Part shown: positions 44,664-50,432 of the stretch, one piece after another
How positions within the stretch are numbered: the first letter of the stretch is position 1
Layout: the number at the start of each line of letters is the position of its first letter
Source: Ruminococcus sp.
GTDB lineage: Bacteria; Bacillota; Clostridia; Oscillospirales; Ruminococcaceae
NCBI GenBank assembly: GCA_029060755.1
Contig: JAIDTI010000051.1
Coordinates: 1 to 50,432 of the forward strand
Direction: 5' to 3'
Length of the DNA: 50,432 nucleotides
Position numbers and translations under genes: made by a program
Notes under the pieces: model-generated
Told to the model about the DNA's origin: nothing
Database searches by the model: none
The model's input: the letters and a program-made list of their open reading frames with translations, nothing else

Positions 44664-44692
44664 TCATATTATTTTAAAAAGAAATTTATAAC
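44664..44692 (+). promoter_or_regulatory. Possible sigma-E promoter of yqfC-yqfD
   Basis: TCATATT (44664-44670) matches the sigma-E -35 consensus, and TTTATAAC follows after 14 bases as a partial -10 match. The genes after it belong to families expressed in the mother cell in Bacillus. The -10 match is weak. Confidence 0.35.
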
Positions 44693-44707
44693 CCGGAGTG
44701 TGATAAT

Positions 44708-45001
44708 ATGTTTGATAAAATTAACGGAAAAATGAAAGAGACGCTTTTTTTTGAAACTGGTTTACATATTGCAGGAAACAGGGAGATAACTGTTGAAAAC
44801 TGCAACAGGATAGAGGAATGTAGTGATGTTTTCATGAGCCTTATATCAAATAATCTTATTATACATATATGGGGTTACGATTTGAGGGCGTTTGATTTCA
44901 AGACAAGCGGACTGATTATAAGAGGAAAGATTGCACAGGTTGAACTTATTGAAAGGAGCAGTAAACATGAAAAATCAGATACGGGGAATTGTGAAGATTA
45001 A
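44708..45001 (+). CDS. yqfC: Sporulation protein YqfC
   Basis: The 97-residue protein has the YqfC pattern of LHIAGNREITVENCNRIEEC, then NLIIHIWGYDLRAFDFKTSGLIIRGKI. It is a small cytoplasmic protein found directly before YqfD in spore-formers. GGAGTGTGAT precedes the ATG. Its end overlaps the yqfD start by 35 bases. Confidence 0.92.
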   Translation: MFDKINGKMKETLFFETGLHIAGNREITVENCNRIEECSDVFMSLISNNLIIHIWGYDLRAFDFKTSGLIIRGKIAQVELIERSSKHEKSDTGNCED

Positions 45002-46130
45002 CGCACAGGGCAAGCACCTATATAGATTTATAAATAAGTTACATAAGGAAAATATATGCTGTTTTGAACAGTATGTAAAGGGCGGAATTTTTTGTGCTGA
45101 AATTTATCGTCACGACCTGAAAAAAATTCAGGAAATTGCAGAGGAATACAAAATAGAAATAAAAAGTTTTGAGTATGATACAATATCATCAGAAGTTATT
45201 CGTCGTCGGGGACGTATTGGTATCATCATAGGACTTATTCTTGTTATTGCGTCATCAATGTACTTTTCGGGAGTTATTGTCACTATAGAAATACAGGGCA
45301 ATGAAAAAGTGAGCGATAGTGTAATTCTGACCGCACTTGAGCAGATTGGTATTGAAACAGGTGCATCATTCAGAAGTATAAATTATGTGTGGAGCGAAAA
45401 TCAGCTTAGACTTATGGTTAATGACATAGCATGGGCAGGTATGCACAGAACAGGACACAGACTTGTTGTGGAAGTTACAGAACTTGTTGATAAGCCTGAA
45501 ATGCTTAATGAGCGTATGCCTTGCAATATAGTTGCATCTCATAGCGGATATATTACATATACATCAGTTCTTGATGGTCAGCTTATGAAAAAGGTCGGAG
45601 ATTATGTTCAGGCTGGAGATATGATTGTAAGCGGTGTAACTTCTGATTCTACAGGTCACACAACTCTGCATCATGCTATGGCTGATATTACAGGTATTTA
45701 CAAGGATTCTGTTTCTTTTGAGGGAAGTTTTACCAAAGAACGTCTGATATTTACTGGAGAAACAGATACAAGGTGCAGACTTAAATTATTCAGTCTTAAT
45801 ATTCCATTATATTTCGGTGAAAACAAGTACGAATACAAAGAATGTGAATCGACAGAAAAACCGCTTGTAATCGGCGGAAAAACAATTCCTATAAGCATTA
45901 AGAAAAATAAGTATTCCGAACTTAAAAGAACAGAAAGCACCTTGACAGAGGAAGAACTTTCCGCAGAACTAATGAAAAAAGTGTATCTGTATGAACAGAA
46001 TTTTATGAGTGATTGTAAAATTATTGAGCGTGAAGTAAAGCAAGAAAAAAACGGCGATAACCTTACAGTTACAGTGAATTACAAGATAGAGGGGAATATA
46101 TGTGAGCAAAAAGAAATGATGGTGAAATAA
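44967..46130 (+). CDS. yqfD: Sporulation protein YqfD
   Basis: The 387-residue protein has an N-terminal cytoplasmic part, one membrane segment (about 82-105), then the typical outer region with IEIQGNEKVSDSVIL and NDIAWAGMHRTGHRLVVEV. YqfD helps engulfment or forespore development in Bacillus. The ATG at 44967 follows GAAAGGAG closely, and the membrane protein begins there. It is coupled to yqfC. Confidence 0.93.
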   Translation: MKNQIRGIVKINAQGKHLYRFINKLHKENICCFEQYVKGGIFCAEIYRHDLKKIQEIAEEYKIEIKSFEYDTISSEVIRRRGRIGIIIGLILVIASSMYFSGVIVTIEIQGNEKVSDSVILTALEQIGIETGASFRSINYVWSENQLRLMVNDIAWAGMHRTGHRLVVEVTELVDKPEMLNERMPCNIVASHSGYITYTSVLDGQLMKKVGDYVQAGDMIVSGVTSDSTGHTTLHHAMADITGIYKDSVSFEGSFTKERLIFTGETDTRCRLKLFSLNIPLYFGENKYEYKECESTEKPLVIGGKTIPISIKKNKYSELKRTESTLTEEELSAELMKKVYLYEQNFMSDCKIIEREVKQEKNGDNLTVTVNYKIEGNICEQKEMMVK

Positions 46131-46136
46131 AAAAAT

Positions 46137-46180
46137 TCCCTGCAATGCTTTTGGGCATTACAGGGATTGTTATATTTTTT
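46137..46180. terminator. Terminator after yqfD
   Basis: TCCCTG-C-AATGC (46137-46148) pairs with GCATT-A-CAGGGA (46155-46166), with one mismatch, followed by TTGTTATATTTTTT. It may also serve the small minus-strand gene. Confidence 0.85.
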
Positions 46181-46334
46181 AATCAGAATAATTCTGAGAA
46201 TCACTGTCTGATTTGTCTGTATAGCTGTTGTTACCTGTTCGGTCAGTAAACTTGTTGTGGTCGGACTTGTCGGTGAATGTTCTGTCAGTTGACTTGAAGT
46301 CAGATTTTTTCTGTGTTGATTTCTTGTGGCTCAT
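46179..46334 (-). CDS. 51-residue Asp/Thr/Lys-rich small protein, unknown function
   Basis: A complete small gene on the minus strand has AAAGGCGG about nine bases before its ATG. The protein is very hydrophilic, rich in Asp, Ser, Thr and Lys, without a hydrophobic segment. It contains an imperfect repeat, with TDRTFTDKSD followed by TDRTGNNSYTDKSD. The upstream promoter is of forespore type by pattern, and the neighbours are sporulation genes. It may therefore be a small spore protein, although no known family is recognised. Confidence 0.6.
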   Translation of the reverse strand: MSHKKSTQKKSDFKSTDRTFTDKSDHNKFTDRTGNNSYTDKSDSDSQNYSD

Positions 46335-46389
46335 GATATAATCCGCCTTTCAAAATTTAAAAATCAAGGTTTTCAGCCTTGTAAAACAT

Positions 46390-46418
46390 ATTATAAACAG
46401 TTTTTTCTGTTTTATTCA
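46390..46418 (-). promoter_or_regulatory. Possible sigma-F/G-type promoter of the small protein gene
   Basis: On the minus strand TGAATA (46418-46413) and TATAAT (46395-46390) have a 17-base spacer; the forespore consensus is TGAATA and CATACTA-like. A small hairpin CAAGG/CCTTG then lies in the leader. The -10 box also suits sigma-A, so assignment is uncertain. Confidence 0.35.
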
Positions 46419-46457
46419 CTATATTTTATGTAAACAAAAAAAATTTTCAAAAAGTAC

Positions 46458-46486
46458 TGGACAAACAAAATAATTTGTGATATAAT
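46458..46486 (+). promoter_or_regulatory. Sigma-A promoter of the Cys-rich protein gene
   Basis: TGGACA (46458-46463) and TATAAT (46481-46486) have a 17-base spacer. Confidence 0.65.
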
Positions 46487-46527
46487 ATAAAGTGAAAAAA
46501 TTCGACTAACTTATAGAGGTGATTATT

Positions 46528-46995
46528 ATGGATTTATTCTCTATTTTCAAAGGCGGAAAATATTTTGATAAACATATTCAGCCTAAATGTGATTATTGCC
46601 AGTTCGGCAGACGTGCTAAAGACGGAGAAAAGGTTATCTGCGAAAAGAGAGGTCTTGTGCAGAGAAATGACTCATGCTTTAAATTTATATATTCTCCCTT
46701 AAAAAGAATACCTGTAAAACAGCTTAACTTCGTTGGAAGTCTTGCTGATGAGGATATTTATACAGAATCAGCAAGCGATATTGAAGAAAAACAGAAAGAA
46801 CTTCTCAAGAATACTTCTCCGAAAGATGACAATAAAAAAACTGCTGAGAAAAAAGCAGAAGAAAAAAATACTGAAACTGAGAATGCTGTCAGTGAAGAAA
46901 AAACTGTTAAATCAGCGAAAGAAACAGTCAGTGCTGATGATGTTGCAGAAAAAGTGGCTGATGTTGAGAAGTCAACAGAGGATACATTTGAATAA
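46528..46995 (+). CDS. Small zinc-ribbon-like protein with a charged tail
   Basis: The 155-residue protein has an N-terminal module with CDYCQFG, then CEKRG and a later Cys, which could bind zinc. The second half (about 80-155) is Lys/Glu/Ala-rich and probably an extended or coiled tail. No function is known. The ATG at 46528 is chosen over a GTG at 46519 because GAGGTGA is well spaced from it. Confidence 0.75.
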   Translation: MDLFSIFKGGKYFDKHIQPKCDYCQFGRRAKDGEKVICEKRGLVQRNDSCFKFIYSPLKRIPVKQLNFVGSLADEDIYTESASDIEEKQKELLKNTSPKDDNKKTAEKKAEEKNTETENAVSEEKTVKSAKETVSADDVAEKVADVEKSTEDTFE

Positions 46996-47021
46996 CTGAT
47001 TTGATTATCCAGTGATTAATG

Positions 47022-47053
47022 CTCTGACTGTTTTTACTGAAAATCAGTCAGAG
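47022..47053 (+). other. Hairpin before the ribosome binding site
   Basis: CTCTGACTG (47022-47030) and CAGTCAGAG (47045-47053) form a perfect 9-bp stem ending a few bases before AAGGAG. No U-run follows, so it is more likely a translation-affecting leader than a terminator. Confidence 0.45.
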
Positions 47054-47068
47054 ATTAAGGAGAAAATC

Positions 47069-47407
47069 GTGTTAAAAGAAAAAATATTTAATCTGGATAA
47101 AAATTCGAAAAAAAAATTAATCGCATTTGCCTTGTTAGTTATATTAATTGTTTTAGAAAGTGCATTATGTATAGAACACTCGATGCGTCGTGCTGTTGTG
47201 GGCTTTGAGAGAGTGTCATTTGACGGAATGTTATTTGCGCCTTGCACTGACTATGTGCTTACAAATGAACTCAATACATATAAATTAATATGCAAATCTA
47301 AGGACGGAAACTGGAGAATCTATGCTGTTAAGGGTTACGAAAAAAATCTTGATTATATCCGTGCGCAGTCTTTAATGAATGGTCATTGGTATGAAAGAGT
47401 AAATTGA
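47069..47407 (+). CDS. Small membrane protein, unknown function, possibly frameshifted
   Basis: The GTG start at 47069 follows AAGGAG by seven bases. The 112-residue protein has one membrane segment (about 16-36) and an outer part with DGMLFAPCTDYVL and KDGNWRIYAVKGYEKNL. Directly after it another frame stays open and encodes a second membrane segment, so the original gene may have been longer. Function is not known. Confidence 0.6.
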   Translation: MLKEKIFNLDKNSKKKLIAFALLVILIVLESALCIEHSMRRAVVGFERVSFDGMLFAPCTDYVLTNELNTYKLICKSKDGNWRIYAVKGYEKNLDYIRAQSLMNGHWYERVN

Positions 47408-47534
47408 AAATGGCAGACGTAATGCTTACATTGAGGGAAATGATACACATACAATCGTTATATTATCAGGTGCAGGCGTTACCTTATTCGCTATGTTGTT
47501 AATCGCAAACCCACCAGCTTTAGACAAGGAGTAA
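47403..47534 (+). pseudogene. Open frame encoding a C-terminal membrane segment, probable frameshifted tail of the previous gene
   Basis: The +1 frame from 47403 to the TAA at 47532 reads NGRRNAYIEGNDTHTIVIL and then a clear membrane segment (GAGVTLFAMLLIA). It has no start codon with a ribosome binding site of its own. A single-base shift near 47400 would join it to the gene before. It ends just before the next gene's SD sequence. Confidence 0.5.
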
Positions 47535-47536
47535 TT

Positions 47537-48055
47537 ATGACTGTATTATTTACAACTGAACGCTTATCGATAAGAAAGTTTGTTCCTGATGATTATAATG
47601 ATTTAGCAGATATTTTAACTGATGTTGAAGTAACTTATTTTGAGCCTTATGAAACTTTTACAAGAGAAGCATGTATTCAGGAAGCAATAAATTTCTCAAA
47701 AAGCAAAGAATTTTTTGCAGTTGTATTAAATGATAAAGTTATAGGAAAGATATATTTTTCGGATAAATGCTTTGGCAGTTATGAAATAGGGTATACATTT
47801 AATAAAGACTTTCAGGGAAAAGGATATGCTTATGAAAGTGTTTTTGGAATGATGAAATATGCTTTTTCAATTCTTGATGTCCGCCGTATTTTTGCTGAAA
47901 TAGATTCAAGAAATACAAAATCTTTAAAACTTGTTGAGAGAATTGGAATGAGAAAAGAGGCAGAACATAAAGAATTGTTTCCACGAAAGGAAAACAATAA
48001 TATCTATAATGATTGTTATGTTTATGCAATTCTGAACAAAGAATTTAAAGTTTGA
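47537..48055 (+). CDS. GNAT-family N-acetyltransferase, RimJ/RimL-like
   Basis: The 172-residue protein has the RimJ/RimL pattern: TERLSIRKFVPDDYNDLADIL, the acetyl-CoA loop FQGKGYAYESVFGMMKYAF, and NTKSLKLVERIGMRKEAE. AAGGAG precedes the ATG. The substrate is unknown; many such proteins act on small molecules. It is the last intact gene before the tRNA-Leu half-site array. Confidence 0.87.
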   Translation: MTVLFTTERLSIRKFVPDDYNDLADILTDVEVTYFEPYETFTREACIQEAINFSKSKEFFAVVLNDKVIGKIYFSDKCFGSYEIGYTFNKDFQGKGYAYESVFGMMKYAFSILDVRRIFAEIDSRNTKSLKLVERIGMRKEAEHKELFPRKENNNIYNDCYVYAILNKEFKV

Positions 48056-48071
48056 ATTAAAAAAATAATAT

Positions 48072-48123
48072 GCGGGTGTGGTGAAATGGGCAGACACGCA
48101 AGATTTCGTTTGCATTACTACAA
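48072..48123 (+). other. tRNA-Leu half-site 1 (attachment-site-like scar)
   Basis: From 48072 to 48106 the sequence follows a tRNA-Leu 5' half, with acceptor GCGGGTG, a D-arm with GGTGAAATGGGCAGACAC and an anticodon arm reaching AGATTT. It then breaks off at the loop and continues with CGTTTGCATTAC, which is not tRNA. No 3' half follows. Confidence 0.72.
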
Positions 48124-48195
48124 TGGAACAATTACTATGTAAAAATGAAAGTTTTGGCTATTAACGCATAGTGTAACTAAAGATTGAAGCAGCTA

Positions 48196-48756
48196 ATGAG
48201 TGACTTAATGGAATTTACCAACAGAGAAGATTTTAGAAAATGGCTTTATGATAATTGCCTGTCTAATGACAGAGTTTGGCTTATATTCGGTAAGATGGGC
48301 GGTCAGAAAACCATAAAGGCAAGCGAAGCACTTGAAGAAGCTTTCTGCTTTGAGTGGGTCGACGGACAAATGCAAAGCATTGATGATAAAACCTATAAGA
48401 AATATTTTTCTATGCGTAGAGAGAAGAGCAAGTGGTTTGAGAAAAACAAGACATTGGCAAAAAGTCTTGAAGAAAGAGGTATTATGACCGACTTTGGCAG
48501 AAAGAAAAGTGATGAAGCCAAGAAAAACGGTCAATGGTATGCTCCAAAAACTCCAACAATCACCGAAGAACAAATCACCTTCTTATCATCTCTGTTGAAA
48601 GCATATGAGACTGCTTACATAAATTTTGAAACTATGCCGCTATCGATAAAGAAAACTTACACTTGAGCATATTTTGACGCAAAAACAGATGCCGGACGTG
48701 AAAAGCGTATCACTTGGATGGTTGACAGGCTCAATAAAAATCTAAAGCCGATTTAA
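48196..48756 (+). pseudogene. YdeI/OmpD-associated-type protein gene interrupted by an in-frame TGA
   Basis: The frame encodes a YdeI-like protein: EFTNREDFRKWLYDNC, then FGKMGGQKTIKASEALEEAFCFEWVDGQMQSI-type sequence, then MPLSIKKTYT. At 48664 a TGA interrupts it, yet the frame resumes at once with AYFDAKTDAGREKR and ends at NLKPI, the normal C-terminus. Family members usually have a residue such as Arg there, so CGA to TGA is a simple explanation. The ribosome binding site is weak, with starts at 48196 or 48208. Either a recent pseudogene or a recoded stop. Confidence 0.8.
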
Positions 48757-48791
48757 GAAGATGCAATTCCAAGAAAATGTTAAATTGTGAC

Positions 48792-48820
48792 TTGACAAAT
48801 TCAAGAAAATTGAGTATAAT
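48792..48820 (+). promoter_or_regulatory. Consensus sigma-A promoter inside the cassette array
   Basis: TTGACA (48792-48797) and TATAAT (48815-48820) have a 17-base spacer and full consensus. A ribosome binding site, GGAGGG, lies downstream at about 48838. Confidence 0.75.
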
Positions 48821-48846
48821 TATAAAGTATACGAATGGAGGGAAGA

Positions 48847-49100
48847 ATGGATTCACTTAAAATGTTGGGATTTGGTAAAACAATGGAAAAATCTCCTTTC
48901 AGTTGGTATTCATTCGGCTGAAGAATTAACTGCTATTTGAAGTAAGCAAGCAGCTTTTCGACTTAAAACTCAATATCCAACTACTTGTGTTGTCATACTT
49001 TATTATCTGGAAGCCGCCATTCGTGGTATTAGATATAAATCAACTGGACAATTCTTCTAAATCAGAGTTAAAAGAGCTTTTTAATCAATTATCAATATTG
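48847..49100 (+). pseudogene. Decayed small cargo gene
   Basis: After the promoter and GGAGGG, an ATG at 48847 gives only 24 codons before TGA. In another frame, coding-like sequence (SVGIHSAEELTAI, then TGA, then SKQAAFRLKTQYPTTC) continues to TAA at 49058, and a third frame (DNSSKSELKELFNQLS) runs to about 49105. The good promoter and start with a broken frame point to a gene that has decayed by frameshifts and stops. Its family is not recognised. Confidence 0.5.
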
Positions 49101-49160
49101 TATATGTGATGAAGCTATAAGACACGTTAGATTTCGTTTGCGTTATATCATGTGAATAAA
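49101..49160 (+). other. tRNA-Leu half-site 2 (attachment-site-like scar)
   Basis: TGTGATGAAGCTATAAGACA followed by CGTTAGATTT (to 49134) matches half-site 1 across the D-arm and anticodon arm, although the acceptor is lost. It then continues with CGTTTGCGTTA (49135-49145). It is the most degraded of the three. Confidence 0.6.
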
Positions 49161-49175
49161 ACATGGAGGGAAAAT

Positions 49176-49448
49176 ATGCCATTTTATTTTGCTGGTGGAG
49201 ATTTTTTAAATAAAATTGGAACAATTTGGTTTACGTCTTATGCATACTATGAGAAGATAAACTCCACTCATAAAAACTGGGAAAAAGTTAAAACTTTCGC
49301 TTATAGAATATCAATATATAATAAATCTAAACAATACCATAAAATCTGATTAGATGAAGTTATGTACATGAATTCTGAATTATTAGAAACGAATAAAATT
49401 GGTCTTAATGCTTCCAAAATCAAAAGAATGGCTAAAGAAATTCTTTAA
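49176..49448 (+). pseudogene. Small cargo gene interrupted by an in-frame TGA
   Basis: GGAGGG precedes the ATG by a normal distance. The frame encodes 57 residues (MPFYFAGGDFLNKIG ... KSKQYHKI), then TGA at 49347, then a further 32 codons (LDEVMYMNSELLETNKIG ... KRMAKEIL) to TAA at 49446. The continuation looks coding, so the original product was probably about 90 residues. It has no recognised domain. Confidence 0.55.
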
Positions 49449-49465
49449 AAGTTTGATAATTAAGT

Positions 49466-49535
49466 GACTGTGGCAAAATGGTATACGCACTAGATTTCGT
49501 TTGCGTTACGTCATTGGAATTATTCCACTGCTCCT
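49466..49535 (+). other. tRNA-Leu half-site 3 (attachment-site-like scar)
   Basis: GACTGTGGCAAAATGGTATA followed by CGCACTAGATTT (to 49497) follows the 5' half of the intact tRNA-Leu downstream. It then continues with CGTTTGCGTTAC, and further with two small hairpins (TGGAAT/ATTCCA and CTGC/GCAG). Confidence 0.72.
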
Positions 49536-49579
49536 GTCAGCAGGTTAAATTCAGACAGAAAAATTAAATAGATATATAT

Positions 49580-49664
49580 GCACCTGTGGCGAAATTGGCA
49601 TACGCGATAGATTTAGGTTCTATTTTCGAGAGAAGTGCAGGTTCAAGTCCTGTCAGGTGCACCA
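49580..49664 (+). tRNA. tRNA-Leu (anticodon UAG), CCA encoded
   Basis: A complete class II tRNA folds by eye: acceptor GCACCTG/CAGGTGC, D-arm, anticodon stem ATAGA/TCTAT with loop TTTAGGT (anticodon TAG), a short variable arm TTC/GAA, T-arm with GGTTCAAGTCC, and encoded CCA (49662-49664). It reads CUA and, with wobble, other CUN codons. It is the only complete tRNA in the array of half-sites. Confidence 0.93.
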
Positions 49665-49689
49665 ACGATAAATTTAAGGATATGATACT

Positions 49690-49878
49690 TTGAATAATTC
49701 CGCTTCAAATTTTACAAATCAATTAAATAATGCAGAAACCAAACTCAATTGTATTAATACTTTTTTTACAGCATATGGTGCTTTTATAACTGGAGTGTTT
49801 TTCATTGCAAAATATTTCTTTGAAGCCAGTAAAATTGTACTGATTCGGGAACAGTACTCTTTGTTTTATAAATTTTAA
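49690..49878 (+). CDS. Short membrane protein fragment
   Basis: A TTG start at 49690 follows AAGGA by about nine bases. The 62-residue frame has a soluble start (SASNFTNQLNNAETKL) and one membrane segment (about 24-45). The last 16 residues overlap, antisense, a recombinase remnant, so the gene was probably cut by an insertion near 49830 and the true C-terminus is lost. Confidence 0.45.
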   Translation: MNNSASNFTNQLNNAETKLNCINTFFTAYGAFITGVFFIAKYFFEASKIVLIREQYSLFYKF

Positions 49879-49981
49879 TTGTTACAGTTTTATGATTCAC
49901 CAGCGTTCCCATATAAATTTCATTTTCAAGTATTCGTTTCACGGAAGTCTGAACCCATAAAAATTTCTTGTACAGAGTCGT
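49829..49981 (-). pseudogene. Fragment of a serine recombinase (recombinase domain)
   Basis: The minus strand encodes WVQTSVKRILENEIYMGTLV, then NHKTVTIKIYKTKSTVPES, the pattern of the Recombinase domain in large serine recombinases (TVxRIL-N-VY-G followed by a Lys-rich strand). Only about 45 residues remain; neither the catalytic domain nor the zinc ribbon is present. It is a remnant of an integrative element. Confidence 0.75.
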
Positions 49982-49995
49982 TCTTTGAGAACTGA

Positions 49996-50432
49996 TTCTT
50001 CAAACCACTTATTGTCAAAGGTTCACGGCAATTCGGTAAGACTGCATCTATATGCAGGTTTGCAGAAAAAAACTATGCAAGCGTGATTGAGATAAATTTT
50101 GTTGAAGAACCAAAGTACGAGATGATTATTTCTGATTGCTACAAGGCTTCTGACATTATCAAGAATATATCACTCATAGACCCGTCAAAGCGATTCATAG
50201 AGGGCAAAACGTTGATATTTTTCGATGAGATTCAGAAGTTCCTCGATATTGCAACTTCCCTGAAATTTTTCAAGGAGGACGGGATGTTCAATGTTATTTG
50301 CAGTGGCTCGATGTTTGGTATCAACTACCGAAAAATCGAGAGCAACAGTGTAGGTTATAAGACTGATTTTACTATGTATTCTATGGATTTTGAGGAATTT
50401 ATCTGGGCAAAGGGATATGATAATTCTTTTGT
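49996..50432 (+). pseudogene. 5'-truncated AAA/DUF4143-type ATPase (runs off right edge)
   Basis: The frame begins abruptly after a TGA at 49993 with KPLIVKGSRQFGKTASICRF, a Walker A motif that normally lies about 30 residues in. It continues with TLIFFDEIQKFLDIATSLKF (Walker B) and ICSGSMFGINY, then EFIWAKGYD at the edge. This is the AAA_14/DUF4143 family of ATPases, common in gut anaerobes and of uncertain function. The N-terminus is missing, so it is probably inactive unless the window edge hides further rearrangement. Confidence 0.8.

Noticed and set aside
47022-47053. Terminator between 46995 and 47069
   Set aside because: The 9-bp hairpin is perfect but has no U-run after it and ends next to an SD sequence, so it is listed as a leader hairpin.
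48100-49160. Half-sites 1 and 2 as short protein-coding repeats
   Set aside because: Both can be read as short peptides with a shared RFRL motif, but the upstream match to tRNA-Leu in unit 1 and the different frame in unit 3 favour a non-coding origin.
48107-49508. Integron attC sites in the array
   Set aside because: The conserved CGTTTGCRTTA does not fit the GTTRRRY core, no imperfect palindromic attC fold is seen, and the tRNA-Leu 5' halves explain the repeated sequence better.
49466-49580. Group I intron in the tRNA-Leu anticodon loop
   Set aside because: The break is at the usual intron position, but the following sequence is under 100 bases in the third unit, has no group I core, and no 3' half of the tRNA follows in any of the three units.
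1-50432. CRISPR arrays, rRNA genes, complete insertion sequences or prophage genes
   Set aside because: No regularly spaced repeats, no rRNA sequence and no intact transposase or phage structural gene were seen; mobile-element traces are limited to the right end.

Overview
The window looks like chromosomal DNA from a low-GC, spore-forming member of the Oscillospiraceae, close to Ruminococcus. The clues are two secreted proteins with dockerin modules, a GH94 cellobiose phosphorylase, pyruvate:ferredoxin oxidoreductase, several sporulation genes (spoVAC, ylbJ, yqfC, yqfD), a perfect CIRCE operator, and sigma-A promoters of the TTGACA-17-TATAAT type. Species was not determined.

Layout. 1-5.5 kb: a double-GNAT acetyltransferase, an OmpR-type two-component pair, and an ECF sigma / anti-sigma-like pair on the opposite strand. 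5.6-13.6 kb: pth-mfd and a coupled membrane-anchored protein, an ADP-ribosylglycohydrolase, spoVAC, and a secreted CAP-dockerin protein. 13.6-14.05 kb is gene-poor but carries a well-formed minus-strand small-RNA candidate and the nifJ promoter. 14-23.8 kb: nifJ, a SIMPL protein, a phosphopantetheinyl transferase, htpG under CIRCE control, and GH94. 23.9-27 kb: a six-gene leftward operon with a zinc-type ArsR regulator and an amidohydrolase. 27.2-30.7 kb: a CPBP-like membrane protein without the usual catalytic residues, tadA, and two ECF-transporter S components. One S component sits behind a DUF4430 lipid/membrane-anchored protein and a cobalamin riboswitch.

30.7-39.3 kb: polA-rimI ... tsaD. 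rimI carries a C-terminal immunity-like extension and its ancestral 3' end is found again 1 kb downstream, so a cassette was inserted there. Further small accessory genes separate rimI from tsaD. 39.3-46.5 kb: an SGNH hydrolase with dockerin-cohesin-like-dockerin architecture, rplJ-rplL with an L10 leader, ylbJ, yqfC-yqfD, and a 51-residue Asp/Thr-rich small protein.

46.5-50.4 kb is accessory and decaying. Three degenerate 5' halves of tRNA-Leu, each joined at the anticodon loop to the same short sequence, stand in the same orientation upstream of an intact tRNA-Leu(UAG). Small, mostly broken cargo genes lie between them, several interrupted by in-frame TGA, followed by remnants of a serine recombinase and an AAA/DUF4143-type ATPase. 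This array of tRNA-Leu half-sites is the most unusual structure in the window. All assignments come from reading motifs by eye; no database search was possible.
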